Source: Erigeron canadensis
Taxonomy: Eukaryota > Streptophyta > Magnoliopsida > Asterales > Asteraceae
Length of the DNA stretch: 64,000 bases
Direction of reading: 5' to 3'
Assembly: GCF_010389155.1 (NCBI RefSeq)
Contig: NC_057764.1
Span: 3,162,001 to 3,226,000, forward strand
Shown here: in pieces, positions 1 through 13,498 of the stretch
Position numbering within the stretch: position 1 is the stretch's first letter
Layout: the number at the start of each line of letters is the position of its first letter
The notes under the pieces: generated by a model
What the model was told of the DNA's origin: nothing
Seen by the model: the letters and a program-made list of their open reading frames with translations, nothing else
Database searches by the model: none
Position numbers and translations under genes: made by a program

Positions 1-2168
1 TCCATCGTCGTCGTTAAGGAAAGACAAAGCAATCCAACTGAGTATACCGTTTAAACTTTGTGTGTGTAGTGGTTAGTTACTCCACCCGGATACACTCAAA
101 CATAACTATGCCACGGAGAGGTACCTAGATTCCCATACCACGTGACCACGTACACACTAGTTCCGAAGAACTAGCATGGGTTAAGCTTAACACAACTTTA
201 CTTATGCTCGAGACTTCTTTATTATATTAGCTTAGGCTACACTTTCACCTAAACTAATAACATATATCTTTATTTACTTTATATTAGCTTAGGCTACATT
301 TTCACCTAAACTAATCACATACGTCTTTCTTTACTTTAAGGCCCTTAATCATGCACGTGTCATGGCAAACCTATAAAAGTCTAGTGACTAGGTGTTCAAG
401 CCATGCAAGTAAATCATAGGACATGCATACATCATCATATCATCATTCCATAATAACATCATATCGTTATATTATAGTATCATAATATCGTCATCACATC
501 ATCATATCATTTGACATGACGTATCATTCATAACATCATATCTCTTAACGTGATTGCAATACTTCATTATATCATTTGATTATCATGTTGACTTAATGTT
601 ACATATTCGTGATTTCAATCGCATTATAGCATAATACATTTAGATCATCATAATTAACATCTTATCTTTTATCATGTACATTTGAGCTGATCACTTACTT
701 CATTTCATCATACATCAGTTCATGACATAAACATCGTATCATTTCGTTATACCATGCATAAGCTTAACATTCACCATTCAAGGGTAATCACAATGAATCC
801 CATCATAACCTCCCATATAATCCTGAACACATACAAGCATTCAATCATTCATTTGGGGAAGTTTACTTTAAGAAAACTATGTTTTGTTGTCTCCCATGTG
901 ACAAAAGATGTTATCTTACCTCGTGACGAGCACCACAAGCAATATGCAAAGTTAATATGCCTTGTTTGTGTTTCCGACTACCTATAGCAAACATACAACC
1001 AATAGGTAACATAAACGGGGCTCAAAAGAACCTCTCTAAGTTCCCTAAACATCTAGGTAACTTATACTTAAGGTCTATGGGTCAAACGAGCACTAAAACA
1101 AGCCTAAACCACCACCAGACAAGCAAGTGCGTCGCACCCCCCATCAGTGCGTCGCACCAACAAACAGAAAACTCAAACCCAACTCAGGTGCGTCGCACCA
1201 AAGACCAGGTGCACCGCACCTCGGGTGCCAACCAACAGAACCTTTTTTTGTTCTTCTTTAATCTCCTTCCGAACGGTTCCCAAACCTCCACCACGAATTA
1301 CACCCATTAAATTGACATCAAATAGGTCACAATTAAGCATTTGAAAACATCAATCAATCCTTGAATCAATTGCATAAATGAATCTCTCTTTTTGATCATC
1401 AAAACGAATCGAAACCGCAACGTTTGATTCAAAAACACAATTGAACACACATGGATCTACTTAAACAACTGGATTCACTTATTTACATATAAACAACATT
1501 ATTCAACATTAAAGTTTGCATCTTGACATAGTTAATCAACTCTATTAATGATTTTACTCATGAAAACGTCGTTTTCAACCGGAAACATCAACTTCCAACA
1601 ACCCCAACCCTCATGGTCGAATCCACATGGACAAAACCTACTTTAAAACTTAATCAAAAATCAATTGATGATATAATACCTGTAGGAATGATTAATGGAT
1701 CGGAAAGCAAGCGAAATTCCTTCCGAAAACCCCCGAAATCGACTAGAACTTGAAGAAACTTAGGGTTTTGGTGTGTGAAACTTTTATGCATGTTTGGATC
1801 TGATTTTAGGGCACATGGGACGTGATTCTAAACCCTAAATCTGCTGGAACAATTTCAAGATTTAACATCTAGGTCCTTGCACTTTTCTTATAACTCGTTT
1901 CGTAACCTAGTTGCTCGTTTAACGCATACGGGAATACTTAACGACCCTTAACTTCTATCATAAACACTTTGTGACTTTATTTATCATAATTTATCATTCT
2001 TTTCATCACTTTTATCGTATTGCACATTAACACATAAATCTTATATTTCATATATTAAATACATAAGCATTTAATCACATAATCCATTTAAGGCACATAA
2101 CTTGACGTAACCTAACGTTGACTAATGGACAAATCAAACGGCAAACATGTAAAGTTTGGGATGTTACA
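1..2168 (-). mobile_element. Gypsy-type LTR fragment, cut by window edge
   Basis: Read on the minus strand, the right edge at 2168 starts TGTAACATCCCAAAC, a typical start for plant Ty3/gypsy LTRs. No coding domain is visible: the short open frames at 754-1344 show no family resemblance and lie in low-complexity LTR-like sequence. The interior has long CATCAT-rich stretches (about 420-740) and a cluster of GC-rich palindromes near 1127-1220. The other end and the internal region lie outside the window, so it could be a solo LTR or one end of a complete element. Confidence 0.5.
1127..1220. repeat. Short GC-rich palindrome cluster (GTGCGTCGCAC)
   Basis: Three copies of the self-complementary core GTGCGTCGCAC and one variant (GTGCACCGCAC) lie within about 95 bases inside the LTR-like fragment. 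The surroundings are AT-rich, so the repeated CpG-bearing palindrome stands out. A comparable but different palindrome occurs in the Athila-like LTR at 22.7 kb. Confidence 0.7.
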
Positions 2169-4859
2169 AAAATTAGTGGTTGAGATTTAAGGGTATTATA
2201 TATGTCTTAGGTAGAGATGTTTTAATTAATGAATAAATAAGAAAGGTAATCTAGGTAATTCAAATCCTTAATTGAGATTAAAAAAAAAGGCTTGCTCTTT
2301 TATATAATAGATATAGATTATCGATAGTATAAACGGAAACATAAAACAATTTTCATTGGAAATTAACTAATCAAGAAACTATATTTTAGTAGAACTACAA
2401 TGCATTTAGCATAACATACATTTTTATTTAAAAGTTAAAACAATATCACTACAAATAAAATGCAATTTAGTGGCACATATTTTTAGTGACAATTTTTTTA
2501 TGTGCCACTATAGAAAGTTTTTACAATATCACTACCCAAACATTGTTTTACAACCATTGTACATCATGCATTGAAAACTTGTAATTTGGGTATATATGAT
2601 ATTTAGGGGATTTAAGAAGGAGATATTTGATATTTGCCCTAATATTTATGCCACAATAAGTGGAAAACATTAGTTGGCACTTTATAACTTGTGCCATTAA
2701 TTTACATATCTATTTCAATGTTCAAAATAGATATAGATAAGAGTGTGTAAACTTGGTTTTTACCCAACCCGACCCGAATACGACTTGGGTTTTTGGTCAA
2801 TGGGACCAAAACAGGGTTTGATCCAATCTAAACCGGTTTGTAATGGTTTTGGGTTAAACTTTAACCGAGTATTATTCAGGTTTGACCGAGTAATTTTTAC
2901 CAAAAGCTGAAACCAACGCGATCTTAACCCGGTTTCAAATCGATAAAAAAATCCGAAAACCCAAACCAGTTAGTAACCGTCGGGTTGGGTCAAACCCGAA
3001 CTGGTTAGGTCAAAACCGGAGTTGACCGGGATTGGTTACGGGTTGACTTTCGGGTTTGGTTTCAATTTTAATTTTTTTGTACACACCTACCTAAAGTCTA
3101 AACAATTGTTTTGGGCCCAAAAAAATCTAAGCACTCAACTTTTTGTAGTATGCTTAGTATTACTATACAATTTTTATTTTAGTAACTTTATTGATTTTCC
3201 TATCAACCTTTACACCATTTTTTATTTGTTCAACAAAATAAGTTGAAGTAACTTTTTTTTTCTTTCTATATTTTATTAAGTATGTTAATTAACCAGGCCT
3301 TCAAGTTTAATGTTTCTTAAAGCCTTTAAAAATCTTAAGACTGTACTGTTCCAACCACATACACTTTTAAAAAGGTGTTTTTAAATGAGCAATTCTCTAC
3401 CCTTCGATGTAAATATAATTGTCTGTATCTCATCTCCAATGTACCTCGTTTGTAACAGGATTGGAGCTTATTATTGTTGTTGAAGTTTATTGGTTTTTTC
3501 AAGTTTCTTTCGGTTTTTATTCACCCTATAGCTTAATATACGCTCGTCCCATATTAAATATTACATTTTGACTTGTCAAGTTTTTTTTCAATTTTAATTA
3601 TAAATATCTTTGTTTGTATTATATATTAGCTAATAAAACTTATATCAATAAAAATATATTTTAAAACTCAATTTGTTCATATATTTTATATAATATTATA
3701 TAACATAAACAAAAAGTTTTATGGTCAGAATTGAAAACAAAATACTTAAGTTAAAATTGTATATCTAATATTAGATAGATGGTGGGATAACTTTTCTCTT
3801 TTTACTTTTTAGCTAGAACAAAAGTTTTGCTCTAATATCTATTAGAGCGGTACCCGTATGATGCGGTGGTGTAATAGCGGTGGTAATAGGTAGCGGTGGC
3901 AATGCAGTAGCGGCGATGGGAGGGCTGGTGGTGACGACGACAACGTATAAAGTAGATTATTGATGTAATGCGATTTCTATGAATAATAAAATGTTAAATG
4001 TTAAAAGTTAAAAATATTATTTGATTTACAATACAGTATATATAGATATAGATAATTAGGTTTTCTTTGAAAATTTTGAAGCGAGTTTTTGATAATTATT
4101 AGTAGTGCTGGTTGTTTTCTATCTAAAAGCAAAGCCATTTTGTTGCTTTCGATTCCTCCAATCATTTTATGTGGTCCTGTTAAACCCTATTTTATCCGAA
4201 TTTGCTGATCCTCTCAATTCGAAGAAAATGAACGAATATAAAAAGAAATATTGATGGACAAAGATCTGAAGTTAATTACGTGAGAAACTAGACAAGAGTT
4301 TTTTGATGATCACATATATTAAGTTATTAATAATTAACCTATCATATATTATGACGACATATCAATCTACAATTAAATCTAAGAGTAATTCTAGGTTTAT
4401 AAATTAACCTTTTACAAGTAAATTTTTACAAACTCAATATTCACCAATTAAACCATTTATACAACCTTTATGTTTATAACAATAAGTTTATAATTTGTTC
4501 ATCATTTTAACATGCCACTAAATCTAATTAATGTGAATCGAATGATAACACTACGTACATACTAAAATGTAAAACATACCTTAATAAATTAATAATTTGA
4601 ATATAACATATATACTTTATTATTTTGATTACGATCCATCATTAAAACGTAACTTATGCAAGTATAGACCATTATTCCGTTTTCTTGCCAAGTTAAATTT
4701 AAGCAAAAAAATGTTGGATGAGAATCACAAGTGCCCATAAATAGGCACACTTCCCCTTGACATTCCTACACAATTTAACCAACCATTGGCTCTCTCTTCT
4801 GACTTGCAGAACGTTTTTGAGTCTTTCAATAAACAGAATCTTTTTTTGCCCTAAAAGAC
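2169..4859. other. Intergenic, AT-rich; degenerate transposon ends
   Basis: No gene is supported here. 2169-2310 resembles the tail of the Helitron-like repeat seen at 8.7 kb. From 2448 there is a CACTACAA start followed by inverted GTGGCACAT/ATGTGCCAC motifs, reminiscent of a CACTA terminus. 2735-3095 is rich in AACCCG/CGGGTT motifs and is bounded by GTGTGTAAA and TACACACC, suggesting an old hAT-type MITE. 3836-4045 carries a GTACCCGTATGATGCGG motif like Helitron-type 5' ends. All are weak calls. Confidence 0.4.
4736..4745 (+). promoter_or_regulatory. TATA-like box of the NAS gene
   Basis: CATAAATAGG lies about 115 bases upstream of the NAS start codon in otherwise ordinary AT-rich DNA. The spacing fits a core promoter with a short 5' leader. 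No clear iron-deficiency element could be identified by eye. Confidence 0.4.
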
Positions 4860-5891
4860 ATGACCTCTCCTCATAGTGTCGACATGGGTTGTTCATCACT
4901 CCAAGAAGATCACAAAGTTTTAGTAGAAAAAGTGTGCCAAATCTATGACAAAATTTCAAAGCTAGAAACCCTAAAACCATCCAAAAATGTCGACACTCTC
5001 TTCACAGAATTAGTCCATACTTGTATCCCACCTTCTTCTATTGATATCTCAAATCTTCCATATAATATTCAAGAAATAAGGTCTAGACTCATTAGGCTTT
5101 GTGGTGAAGCTGAGGGCCATTTAGAAGGCCATTTCTCCAACCTTTTAGCCACTACTTTCTCAAACCCTGTTAATCATCTTGATGTTTTTCCTTACTACTC
5201 CAATTACATTAAACTTACTCGTATCGAATATGATATTCTCATTCAATACTACCCGGCTCAGGACAATGGACCCCCGAAGCGCGTTGCCTTCGTGGGGTCT
5301 GGTCCTTTGCCGCTTACATCAATTGTATTGGCTTCTTATCATCTCAAGGATACAATTGTTCATAACTATGACATTGACCCTTTGGCGAATTCTATGGCTT
5401 CTTGCTTAGTTTCGTCCGATCCTGACTTGTCAAAAAGGATGGTCTTTCACACGATCGATATATTAGATGTGACCGATGAGTTGAAGGAGTATGATGTCAT
5501 ATTTCTTGCTGCACTTGTAGGGATGGATATCGATGAGAAGGTTAAAGTGGTGCAACATTTGGCCAAGTACATGGCTCCGGGCTCCATCTTGATGTTGAGG
5601 AGTGCTCATGGGGCCCGAGCTTTTCTATACCCGGTCGTTGATCCTCAAGATCTCCAAGGGTTTGAAGTTCTCTCAATTTTCCACCCCGATGATGATGTAA
5701 TTAATTCGGTTGTGATATCACGCAAGTATCCAATCATTCCATCAAACATTGATGTTATTCATAAGCATCATCATCATCAATTGGGGATGGGATCTATTAT
5801 GCCTTCAAGTTGTAAGTATTGTGAGTTCCAAATGTTTAACAATCCACTTAACCAGATGGGAATGATCGAGGATTTGGCAGTTGATGAATGA
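4860..5891 (+). CDS. NAS: Nicotianamine synthase (intronless)
   Basis: A single 343-codon exon encodes nicotianamine synthase. The enzyme condenses three S-adenosylmethionine molecules into nicotianamine, the Fe/Zn/Cu/Ni chelator used in phloem and intercellular metal transport. Family hallmarks are visible: the N-terminal helical part with HLDVFPYYSNYIKLTRIEY, the SAM-binding segment RVAFVGSGPLPLTSIVLASY (about residues 140-160), the acidic NYDIDPLAN turn, and the late MLRSAHGARAFLYPVVDP and IFHPDDDVINSVVISRK blocks. Lack of introns is usual for plant NAS genes. The protein is somewhat longer than the roughly 320 residues typical of the family: after the conserved end it has an extra tail with H301-K-H303-H-H-H306 and a C318-K-Y-C321 pair. 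The first ATG is used; a second ATG nine codons in (MGCSS) is also possible. A poly(A)-like AATAAA lies near 6043. The frame is intact. Confidence 0.96.
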   Translation: MTSPHSVDMGCSSLQEDHKVLVEKVCQIYDKISKLETLKPSKNVDTLFTELVHTCIPPSSIDISNLPYNIQEIRSRLIRLCGEAEGHLEGHFSNLLATTFSNPVNHLDVFPYYSNYIKLTRIEYDILIQYYPAQDNGPPKRVAFVGSGPLPLTSIVLASYHLKDTIVHNYDIDPLANSMASCLVSSDPDLSKRMVFHTIDILDVTDELKEYDVIFLAALVGMDIDEKVKVVQHLAKYMAPGSILMLRSAHGARAFLYPVVDPQDLQGFEVLSIFHPDDDVINSVVISRKYPIIPSNIDVIHKHHHHQLGMGSIMPSSCKYCEFQMFNNPLNQMGMIEDLAVDE

Positions 5892-8740
5892 TCAACAATT
5901 AATCATGAAGAAAAACTTGATCAACTCAATTTTACCCCAAAAAACCCTATGTGATGCTATTGTTAAAAACCTTTATATATATGCAATTGTCTAACATTAT
6001 GTGATTAGATATAAATATAATTTATGTTTGATTTTTGATGAAATAAAAAAAGTATTTTTAGGTTCTGAGATGTGTCACTTAGCGGTATAATAAACTAGTC
6101 ATAGGCTCAAGATTTGTCTTTAAAGGTGTATATGTAAGTTTCTTGTTTTTTGTTTTTGGTACTCATGTATATGATCGATCGAGCTAGCTAGCTAATAACC
6201 TCATGACCTCATCTAACTAAGTTATCATGTATTTGTGGAAACACTTTCTGATCGATAATAATTCTTAAGGTTGTCATTAACGTATATAAAAAATTTAAAC
6301 CTTTTATATCATATTGAAAGTTTACTGTTAAGCTTTATGGTAATAATATTACTAATTTATTCACGTTATAGGCTTTCATTAGCAAAACATCAAAGGGAAA
6401 CAAAAAAACAAGCTTTATATAATGCAAAATGATAATGAAATAGGGATACAAATTAAATGAGATTAGAATACAGAAAAAACTAGAAACCCTAAATGCTAGT
6501 AATAATTAAGCTAGGAAACAAATATAGACCTAAACTATTATGTTAGTATAATGCTAATAGCATCCCCCTCAAACTAAAAGTAATTAACGATGCAACTGCA
6601 AGAGTTTGTCAAACTGAAAACGAAAATCAATTCAAAGAGAAATCCAAAAGCAATGCAAATAATTAAAATTCATGCTGATGCAAAAACAAATCCACGACTC
6701 CAAGTCGGTGCAAATGACCAATGCCAGTTCCAAATGCGAATACCCAATGCCAATGAGATCCTCTCTGAATATTTTTTATTTTATTTTATTTTTTTTGCCA
6801 TTTAGCAACTTTTTAGGACGATAAAATTAAATGTCGCCCCCGAAAGTAAGCCGGTCCACTAAAGTTAGATTTCTTGTAGCGATAATCAATGCAATTTCAA
6901 TGCTTATGTGAATAACCAATCTAAGATCGAATCCAACCCGGACCACTAAGTATTTTGTAGAGGAAGCAAAATTTGAGACCGATCTGACAATCTCATACCC
7001 TAACGGGGGTGGGAGTAATCCCCCAACAGAAATTAACCCTCGAAGTCACAACTATCCAATTCTTAGTCATAATATATCCAATCCTACCCAATTTTTGTTA
7101 TTATTTCAGTCAAAGTAGCCGTTTGGGGGGACCCACTAGGCAACGTTTGAAATTCTCAACCCAACACTCGGCTTCACTAATTGATTTGCTACCCAAATTT
7201 GCTTAGATGATCCTTACCCGATCGTCGGCGGCGGTGTAGCCGAGCGGTTTGGCGAACCCGAGCCCGACCCAAGAGGTACTCCCTCCGGGCTAATATAACT
7301 ATGAAATTGTATTCCAAATAGTGCGATTCAAATCTAATGTCGATCAGTTGCACATAAAGTACGAAACAAAATTGAAAATCATCAACAATTCCAATCTTGT
7401 TGAAATTAAGTTCGATGGAATCTAGCTCGTCCAGGCTCATCCGATACCAAATTCCTTCAATCAGTCAAATTAAACTTATATTTGTCAGTTTCAAAGCAAT
7501 GTACCAGCCAATTATATGTGATCACTTAGTTTATTTAAGGGTGGAAAGAAAACGAGAGGAGAGTGAAAAATTATAAAATGCATTTTTAAGATTTTTTTTT
7601 ATGTATAGAAAGGGAAGGAGTGAAAAGTAGGGAAAGTTTAGTTGTTTTATGTTTCTAAAGTTTCTCCTAATTTTTGAGATAATTAGGAAAGAAAACTTCT
7701 TTTACCTTTATTCTCCTTTTCACCTTTAATTAACAATACAATTAAAGAGAATTAAAGATAAAGATATATGGCCGGGTATTGAGTCTTTTATAAACAATTT
7801 ACCGTATATTATTATTTTTCAGCTTATCGTATCTAAATCTTATTTCATGTGAATCGTCAGCCATATAAAAATTAATTTAATGGTCGTATGTTAGAAGTAG
7901 TCTCAGGTAACAAATAGAGTAAACCTCTATAAATTAATTAATCATTTTCATTTACTTAAAAATAAATTTACTTCATACATTACATGACACATATATTTCA
8001 CTAATCCTCTTTCATTATCACTATTTTTTATTTTGCCATATGGTTTGATCTCTTTTTTAGACTTATCTTTAAATGTACAAATTAGACAAATTAATCATTT
8101 TAAATTAATTAATATAGGATAAAGTAAAAACCTCAAGAAAATTAATAATTTGTTTAGTTCTAAGTTAAGAGAAGATTTGTAAATTAACACTCAATAAAAT
8201 AGTAACTCTTTAAATTAGCATAATATTTTGTTACAAAATCATTAATTTTACGACTAATTTATAGAAGTTATATTGTATATGTTATGTTGAAATACTCGTA
8301 TTACTATAGATAACAACATTCTTCTAGAATAACTTGAAACTGATTGATTTGGAAAAAATGCAGCTGATAATAATCTTACTTTTCGATTTAGCATCTATTC
8401 CGGCAATCAAATAATTAATATCTTAGCTTTTAGACTTAGCGTCCTCTTGTTATAAGGTAATTATTATTATAAAATATAATGTTCTTTTATCCCTACAAGA
8501 GTTAATTAGCTCTATCTTTTTAAGAAAGCCAAAGGGCAACGAAATCTACCTTGTTCTTTAACAAGGAGTCATTTCAACTTTGCATATGAACTATAATATA
8601 TATTATCTTTGATATATATATATATGTGTGTACATGTTGGTGTGCATGTCATAGTGTGTGTATCCCGTGTGTGACAAACAGATTATAGAGGTTATTACCC
8701 TTTAACTCAATGAACTTCATATAAATTGTCATTTTATATA
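5892..8740. other. Intergenic after NAS
   Basis: The NAS 3' region with an AATAAA signal near 6043 is followed by AT-rich DNA. Open frames at 6590-6805 and 7009-7440 have no recognisable domain. Around 6380-6560 the text resembles decayed retrotransposon leader DNA, but this is not diagnostic. 7.4-8.7 kb is plain AT-rich sequence with a TA/TG microsatellite near 8610-8640. Confidence 0.5.
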
Positions 8741-9236
8741 CGAGAGTAAGTAAGTACTCGCGCATTGTGGTGGAGAGATGGTGAGAGTGATAGCTAGGTT
8801 ATAGAGTGTGATATGTCATAAAGTGTGATAGGTCATAGGAATTGATATGTCATAGAGTATGATAGTCAAATGTCTTAGCCGTACGCACTCTGTCCTCGGA
8901 TTTAAAAATTCGTCGAAAGTATATCAAATGACATCTCTAATGAAAGAACATGAAATTTTAAGAACACCCATTGAATCTTTATATATAATTTATCGATGTA
9001 CGGTTTTTGACATAAAAGATTTTGAATAAATTGGATGAATAAATGATTTATGGGGGAGAGAGAAAAAAACGATTGGTTGAGATTTAAGGTAGGAGAAAGG
9101 GTATTATAGTTATTTTAAGTAAATATAAAATAGATGGAAGAAGCATTTTGGAAAGTACTTATAATCAATATTGAAAATTTAAGTTTAATGTTAAAAATTT
9201 ATAGGAAATTTGCTTTTGAATAAATATAGATACTAG
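8741..9236 (+). mobile_element. Helitron-like repeat, copy 1
   Basis: This is the first of three copies of one dispersed family (others at 19968 and 53729). It opens CGAGAGTAAG then a GTACTCGCGCATTGTGG variant of the GTACCCGCGCGTTGCGG signature. Next come several TCATAGAGTGTGATAGG repeats, a shared block containing TTCGTCGAAAGTATATC, and a purine-rich GAGAGAGAAAAA tract. This copy ends in TACTAG near 9236; CTAG-type ends fit Helitrons. No Rep/helicase coding is present, so it would be non-autonomous. The class assignment is inference from end motifs. Confidence 0.5.
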
Positions 9237-11941
9237 ATTTTAGGCTCGTGTCTAATACACAAGGTTTACACGTTATTAATATTAGATGTTAATTTATTAT
9301 ACTTTAGATTTAATATATTATTTTGGGTAATAAAAACTTGATCTATATATATCAACACTTTGAGTTTATATTAAAATATTTTTAAAAAATATGTTCATCG
9401 AAATTGTTTATTATGACATGTTTAGCGATATTTGAATATTACAAAATATAATATGTTCTTCAAAATTGTAAATTGTGACATACTTAGCAATATTTGAACG
9501 TTAAAAAAATCATAATAGGTCACTATCATTATATTTGTTTTATTGTTACATATGGTATATTACATTCCAACTTTACACAATTAGAAATAGTATATTATCT
9601 TTAGATGAAAGATATCTTAAATTTCTCAATTAAAATATGACAATATTATATGTTTTCATGTTATAAAATATATTTTTATATGCATTTTTTTTTATATGCG
9701 TCACGACAATTACTAAAAATTACTTCAACAAAAATAATAGTACAATTACTCTTAAAATCTTAATATATTTACATTAAATATTATTTATTTTTAATTAATT
9801 AATTTTATATTTATATAATAGAACATATTATTGAATATATATTAGTTATTATTCTGTTGGATAAATATTAGTTATTATTCTATCAGATATATATTAGCTG
9901 AATATTATTTATTTATTTATTTATATTAAAATTATTGGGTAAAAAGTGTAAATTTATGATGAAAAAATAAAAAAGTGTAAATTAAAGTCAAAATTAAAAA
10001 CAAAAGTCAACATTAAAAAATCGAGGGTTATGATTGGTACAAAATCGAACGATTTGATTGGTAAATAAGTCATTAGTTCAACTGTCTTATTATATATATA
10101 AATAAAAATGGTTTTGTTTAGTGTGTTCCTCCGATCATATCATTAGTATATATAGTTATTCACTTATTATCTTTTATAGATATCTATATTTACATAAATT
10201 AATTTTATCAATCTTAATATATATCTAGTTAAGTTTTATTAATACATATCTAGTCCAATCGATAGATAATAACTTTGTTAATAATATGAATAGATAGATT
10301 ATTATTATTAATTAGAATACAATACTAATACTAATAACAAAAAATTTAAATAATTAATAAGATTAAATAATGACATCATCAAATCCTAATTTGATAAAAT
10401 CGAGAGCTATGATTGGTTAATAAGCTATTAGGTCAGTTGTCTTTTAGTATATATAAAGATAAAGATAAAGATACATATATATCAATGTGAGTGTATTCAC
10501 CAAGGGTGTAACCGAATTTCTTTTTCTTTACTGTCCGTCGAGGTAAAGTAATTATGGTGGTGCTCATCATCTAGTGTTTATCGATCATTATTAATTAAAC
10601 TATTTGATGATAGTTCCTTAATCCTTACGTGTTTTTGGAAAGTAACAATTCCATTCAGTTATCCAACTAATAACTCTTCGATATAAAGTCGGGGTTCGAT
10701 TCACATCAGTGTACCAAAAATAGTGTAATTTATATCTTCGGATGGATTAAATACCTTTAGGTTAAATTATATATGTATCTCTGTGTTAGTTAATAAAACT
10801 ATATTTTAGACCTGTGTCCAATACTAGACATGAGGTTTTCGATATTATCAATATTAGATTTTCATAAATTTAGTTCATAAAAGCTTATAATTTTAATAAT
10901 ATACGGTTTTAAGTGTTATACTTTGCAAGTTGTAATACAATAATCACATGGTCGTCACTATCATTATTTGATGAAATTGTTTACCTTAGTCATTCTACAA
11001 GGCACATGCTACGATAATTTCTCTATTATAGAAATTTTTGAAACCAGTTGAACTCATAATGAAAATGTGATATTATTATTAAAGATAAGTAAGAATTAAA
11101 ATATAAACATACTTGTGATTAATAACATTGTAAAAATAGTTATTTTAGTTATTTGTTTTTATTAATTCATTATGCATAAAACTAAATGATAACATTAACG
11201 AAAGTCAATTTGATGAAATCAAGCGATATGATTGGTTAATAAGTCACTAGTTCAATTGTTTTTTAGTATATATATTAAAATTAAAATAGTATAATTACTA
11301 TTTAAATCTTACTTTATTTACATTAGTTTTAATTTATATAGAACATACTATTGGATATATATTAGTTCTTATTTTATTGAATAACTATTAGCTATTATTC
11401 TATCGAATATATATTAGCTATTATTATTTATTTATTATATTAAAACTATTGAGTAAAAAGTGTAAATTTGTGATGGAAAACAAAAAAGTGTAAATTAAAG
11501 TCAAAATTGAAAACAAAAGTCAACATTAAGAAATCGAAAGTTGTGATTGGTCGATAAGTTATTAGAGCAACTGTGCTTTAGTATAATAAAAGATCCCTTA
11601 CGATTATTGCGAAACACATTTTCAATATTTCTATGACATTAAAGTAATATTCATATGAAGAAATCTTTTCAAGAGCTTGAATTGTACGTACAACACAAAG
11701 TATAAACACATAAACTATATATGGAAAACTTAACACCCAATTTCTCTTTTTACGTTGGAAAAATAAGATTTAGACCAATTTGTTTTTATTTAAAGTAAAA
11801 AGGATAGTTATATGTTCTATCAAAAGTGAAATAAATTATCCATAACAAAAAATGAACCCTTAATCTCAATCTAATTATCTAACGGGTTAATTAACGTCCT
11901 TGAACTGATAACCATCTTTCGGCTATCCTATATATCTAAAG

Positions 11942-11975
<34 letters not shown>

Positions 11976-12620
11976 AAAAAAAAAAAGTAAATGTGGGGTT
12001 ATCTTACACCGGTGAAAAACTTCTCATACTTTGATTTTTTTCCCATAAACATCATGTCCCGTCATTTACATATTATACAAAAAATCATAAAATGTGATGG
12101 TTTTTTCATTCAAGTTGAGTGTGTGACAACACCACATTCACTTTTTCCATCTAATATTTGAAAAAGTGAAGGTGCCTCAAAAATCAAGGGTCAATAATTT
12201 ATTCATGATATAAATAATATTTTAAAAAATAGTTTGTAAGGAATTTTTCACTTAAGTTAGTTTTTTCCCATCTATGCCACACATATATTAAATTATTTAT
12301 ATAGTCCTTGGGATTTAATCCAACTGGACATTTAATGTTTCTTATGTCTTTTAGCAAAATGTTGATCATGGGTTCAAGACCTTTGAAAGGCATATTGGAA
12401 AGTCTTTGCCAATGAGGCGGAGCATGGGGGTTTTTGAGCATGGGGGTTTTCTCTAGCATTAGATAGTTTCCTCCAGAACGGTAGTGAGTCTTCCACCGCC
12501 TGTCATGCCCTCAGATTGACTGTGCTGGTGACGTGGTCGATCTCTACCGGACGATGAAGAGGCATGCCACTGAGTCCAATCATCACTGCTGTTAAAATAT
12601 ATATATATATATATATATAT
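9237..12620. repeat. AT-rich intergenic DNA with a dispersed degenerate repeat
   Basis: No gene is supported. Related stretches recur around 9930-10110, 10375-10465, 11180-11275 and 11440-11600: GTGTAAATT with AAAAAGTGTAAA, then a TGATTGGT...AATAAGTCATTAG block. The same GTGTAAATT motif is tandem at 51.7-52.0 kb. A possible Pol III B-box-like GGTTCGATTCACATC lies near 10692. A TA/GA microsatellite is at 11943-11975. 12199-12459 has an open minus frame without a recognisable domain. Confidence 0.45.
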
Positions 12621-12800
12621 AGGGAAAAGTGAGTATGAGGCTGTTATGCACCCAACTTGGGTGAAAAACCCCTCACATACTAATATTTTAATATTTTAAA
12701 TAAATACATGGCCCCTCATGATTTTTACCTTTTAAAAAAAGGTATGTGAGAGGTTTTTCACCCAACTTGGGTGCCTAACAGCTTCATATTCTCTTCCCCA
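12621..12800. mobile_element. Hairpin MITE inside a TA microsatellite
   Basis: The two ends are about 60-base imperfect inverted repeats: GTATGAGGCTGTTATGCACC on the left pairs with GGTGCCTAACAGCTTCATAT on the right, each followed inward by a CACCCAACTTGGGTG palindrome and a TGTGAGG/CCTCACA block. It is flanked on both sides by (TA)n, so the target duplication cannot be read beyond TA. Length and structure fit a non-autonomous DNA transposon. Confidence 0.7.
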
Positions 12801-13498
12801 TGTATATATATATATATATATATATCGAGCTTTTGTAGATTATCATGGCTCGATGGTCTCAATGCCACCAATTGATTTCTTTGAGGGAATTATTGCAAAA
12901 AAATTTCATTGGTGTGGGAGCCTTATCTTTACATGGTGGGGCCTTTGAGGTACATATCAACAACAGTATAACTATTGATGACATGATGGATGTTAACTAT
13001 TGCACGTACTACACTTTGTGTACTACACATATAGATCGTGTCCGGCCGGACTCTAATCAGATCATAGTTCTTGTTGCGGTTGATGATTTTGAAGAGGTAT
13101 TATTGGAATCGTCAGAATCAATATATTAACCATATATGTGTTTTATTAAATTGTATAATGTGTTGTGAAAATTAATTAAATTTAATGTAAATTAATCAAA
13201 AAACCTTATAACATATCGATCTCGATTTTGAATATGATTGACTATCTAACGGTGAAAGGCATGCAATATAAACTCAAAGGTTGGGGATTTAAATCACAAC
13301 CCCATGTGACCATGTCTCTGTAACCATAATAGCACGCGAGTTACCTTATATTCATTAAAATTCGACGTCCCGATATATTTTGGCAAGTACAAGGATGTCC
13401 CCATATATTTTCTCAAGTATTCAAGTAAACCAATACAAACTAATTTCATATTATTGCTTACAAAAGAATAAAGAGCAAGCAATCCTAAAATCTTGTTC
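12801..13498. other. Intergenic 3' of the potassium transporter
   Basis: A 94-codon open frame lies at 12845-13129 (+) right after a TA microsatellite. It matches no family I recognise and has no neighbouring exon, so I treat it as unproven. The remainder up to 13498 should include the 3' UTR of the minus-strand transporter gene. Confidence 0.35.

Noticed and set aside
7225..7260. tRNA-like text GTGTAGCCGAGCGGTTTGG
   Set aside because: Resembles the 5' part of a tRNA-Leu/Ser gene, but no matching B box, anticodon arm or acceptor stem follows.
12845..13129. 94-codon open frame after a TA microsatellite
   Set aside because: No domain, no partner exon and no clear codon pattern. It could be a transposon relic, so I did not call it a gene.
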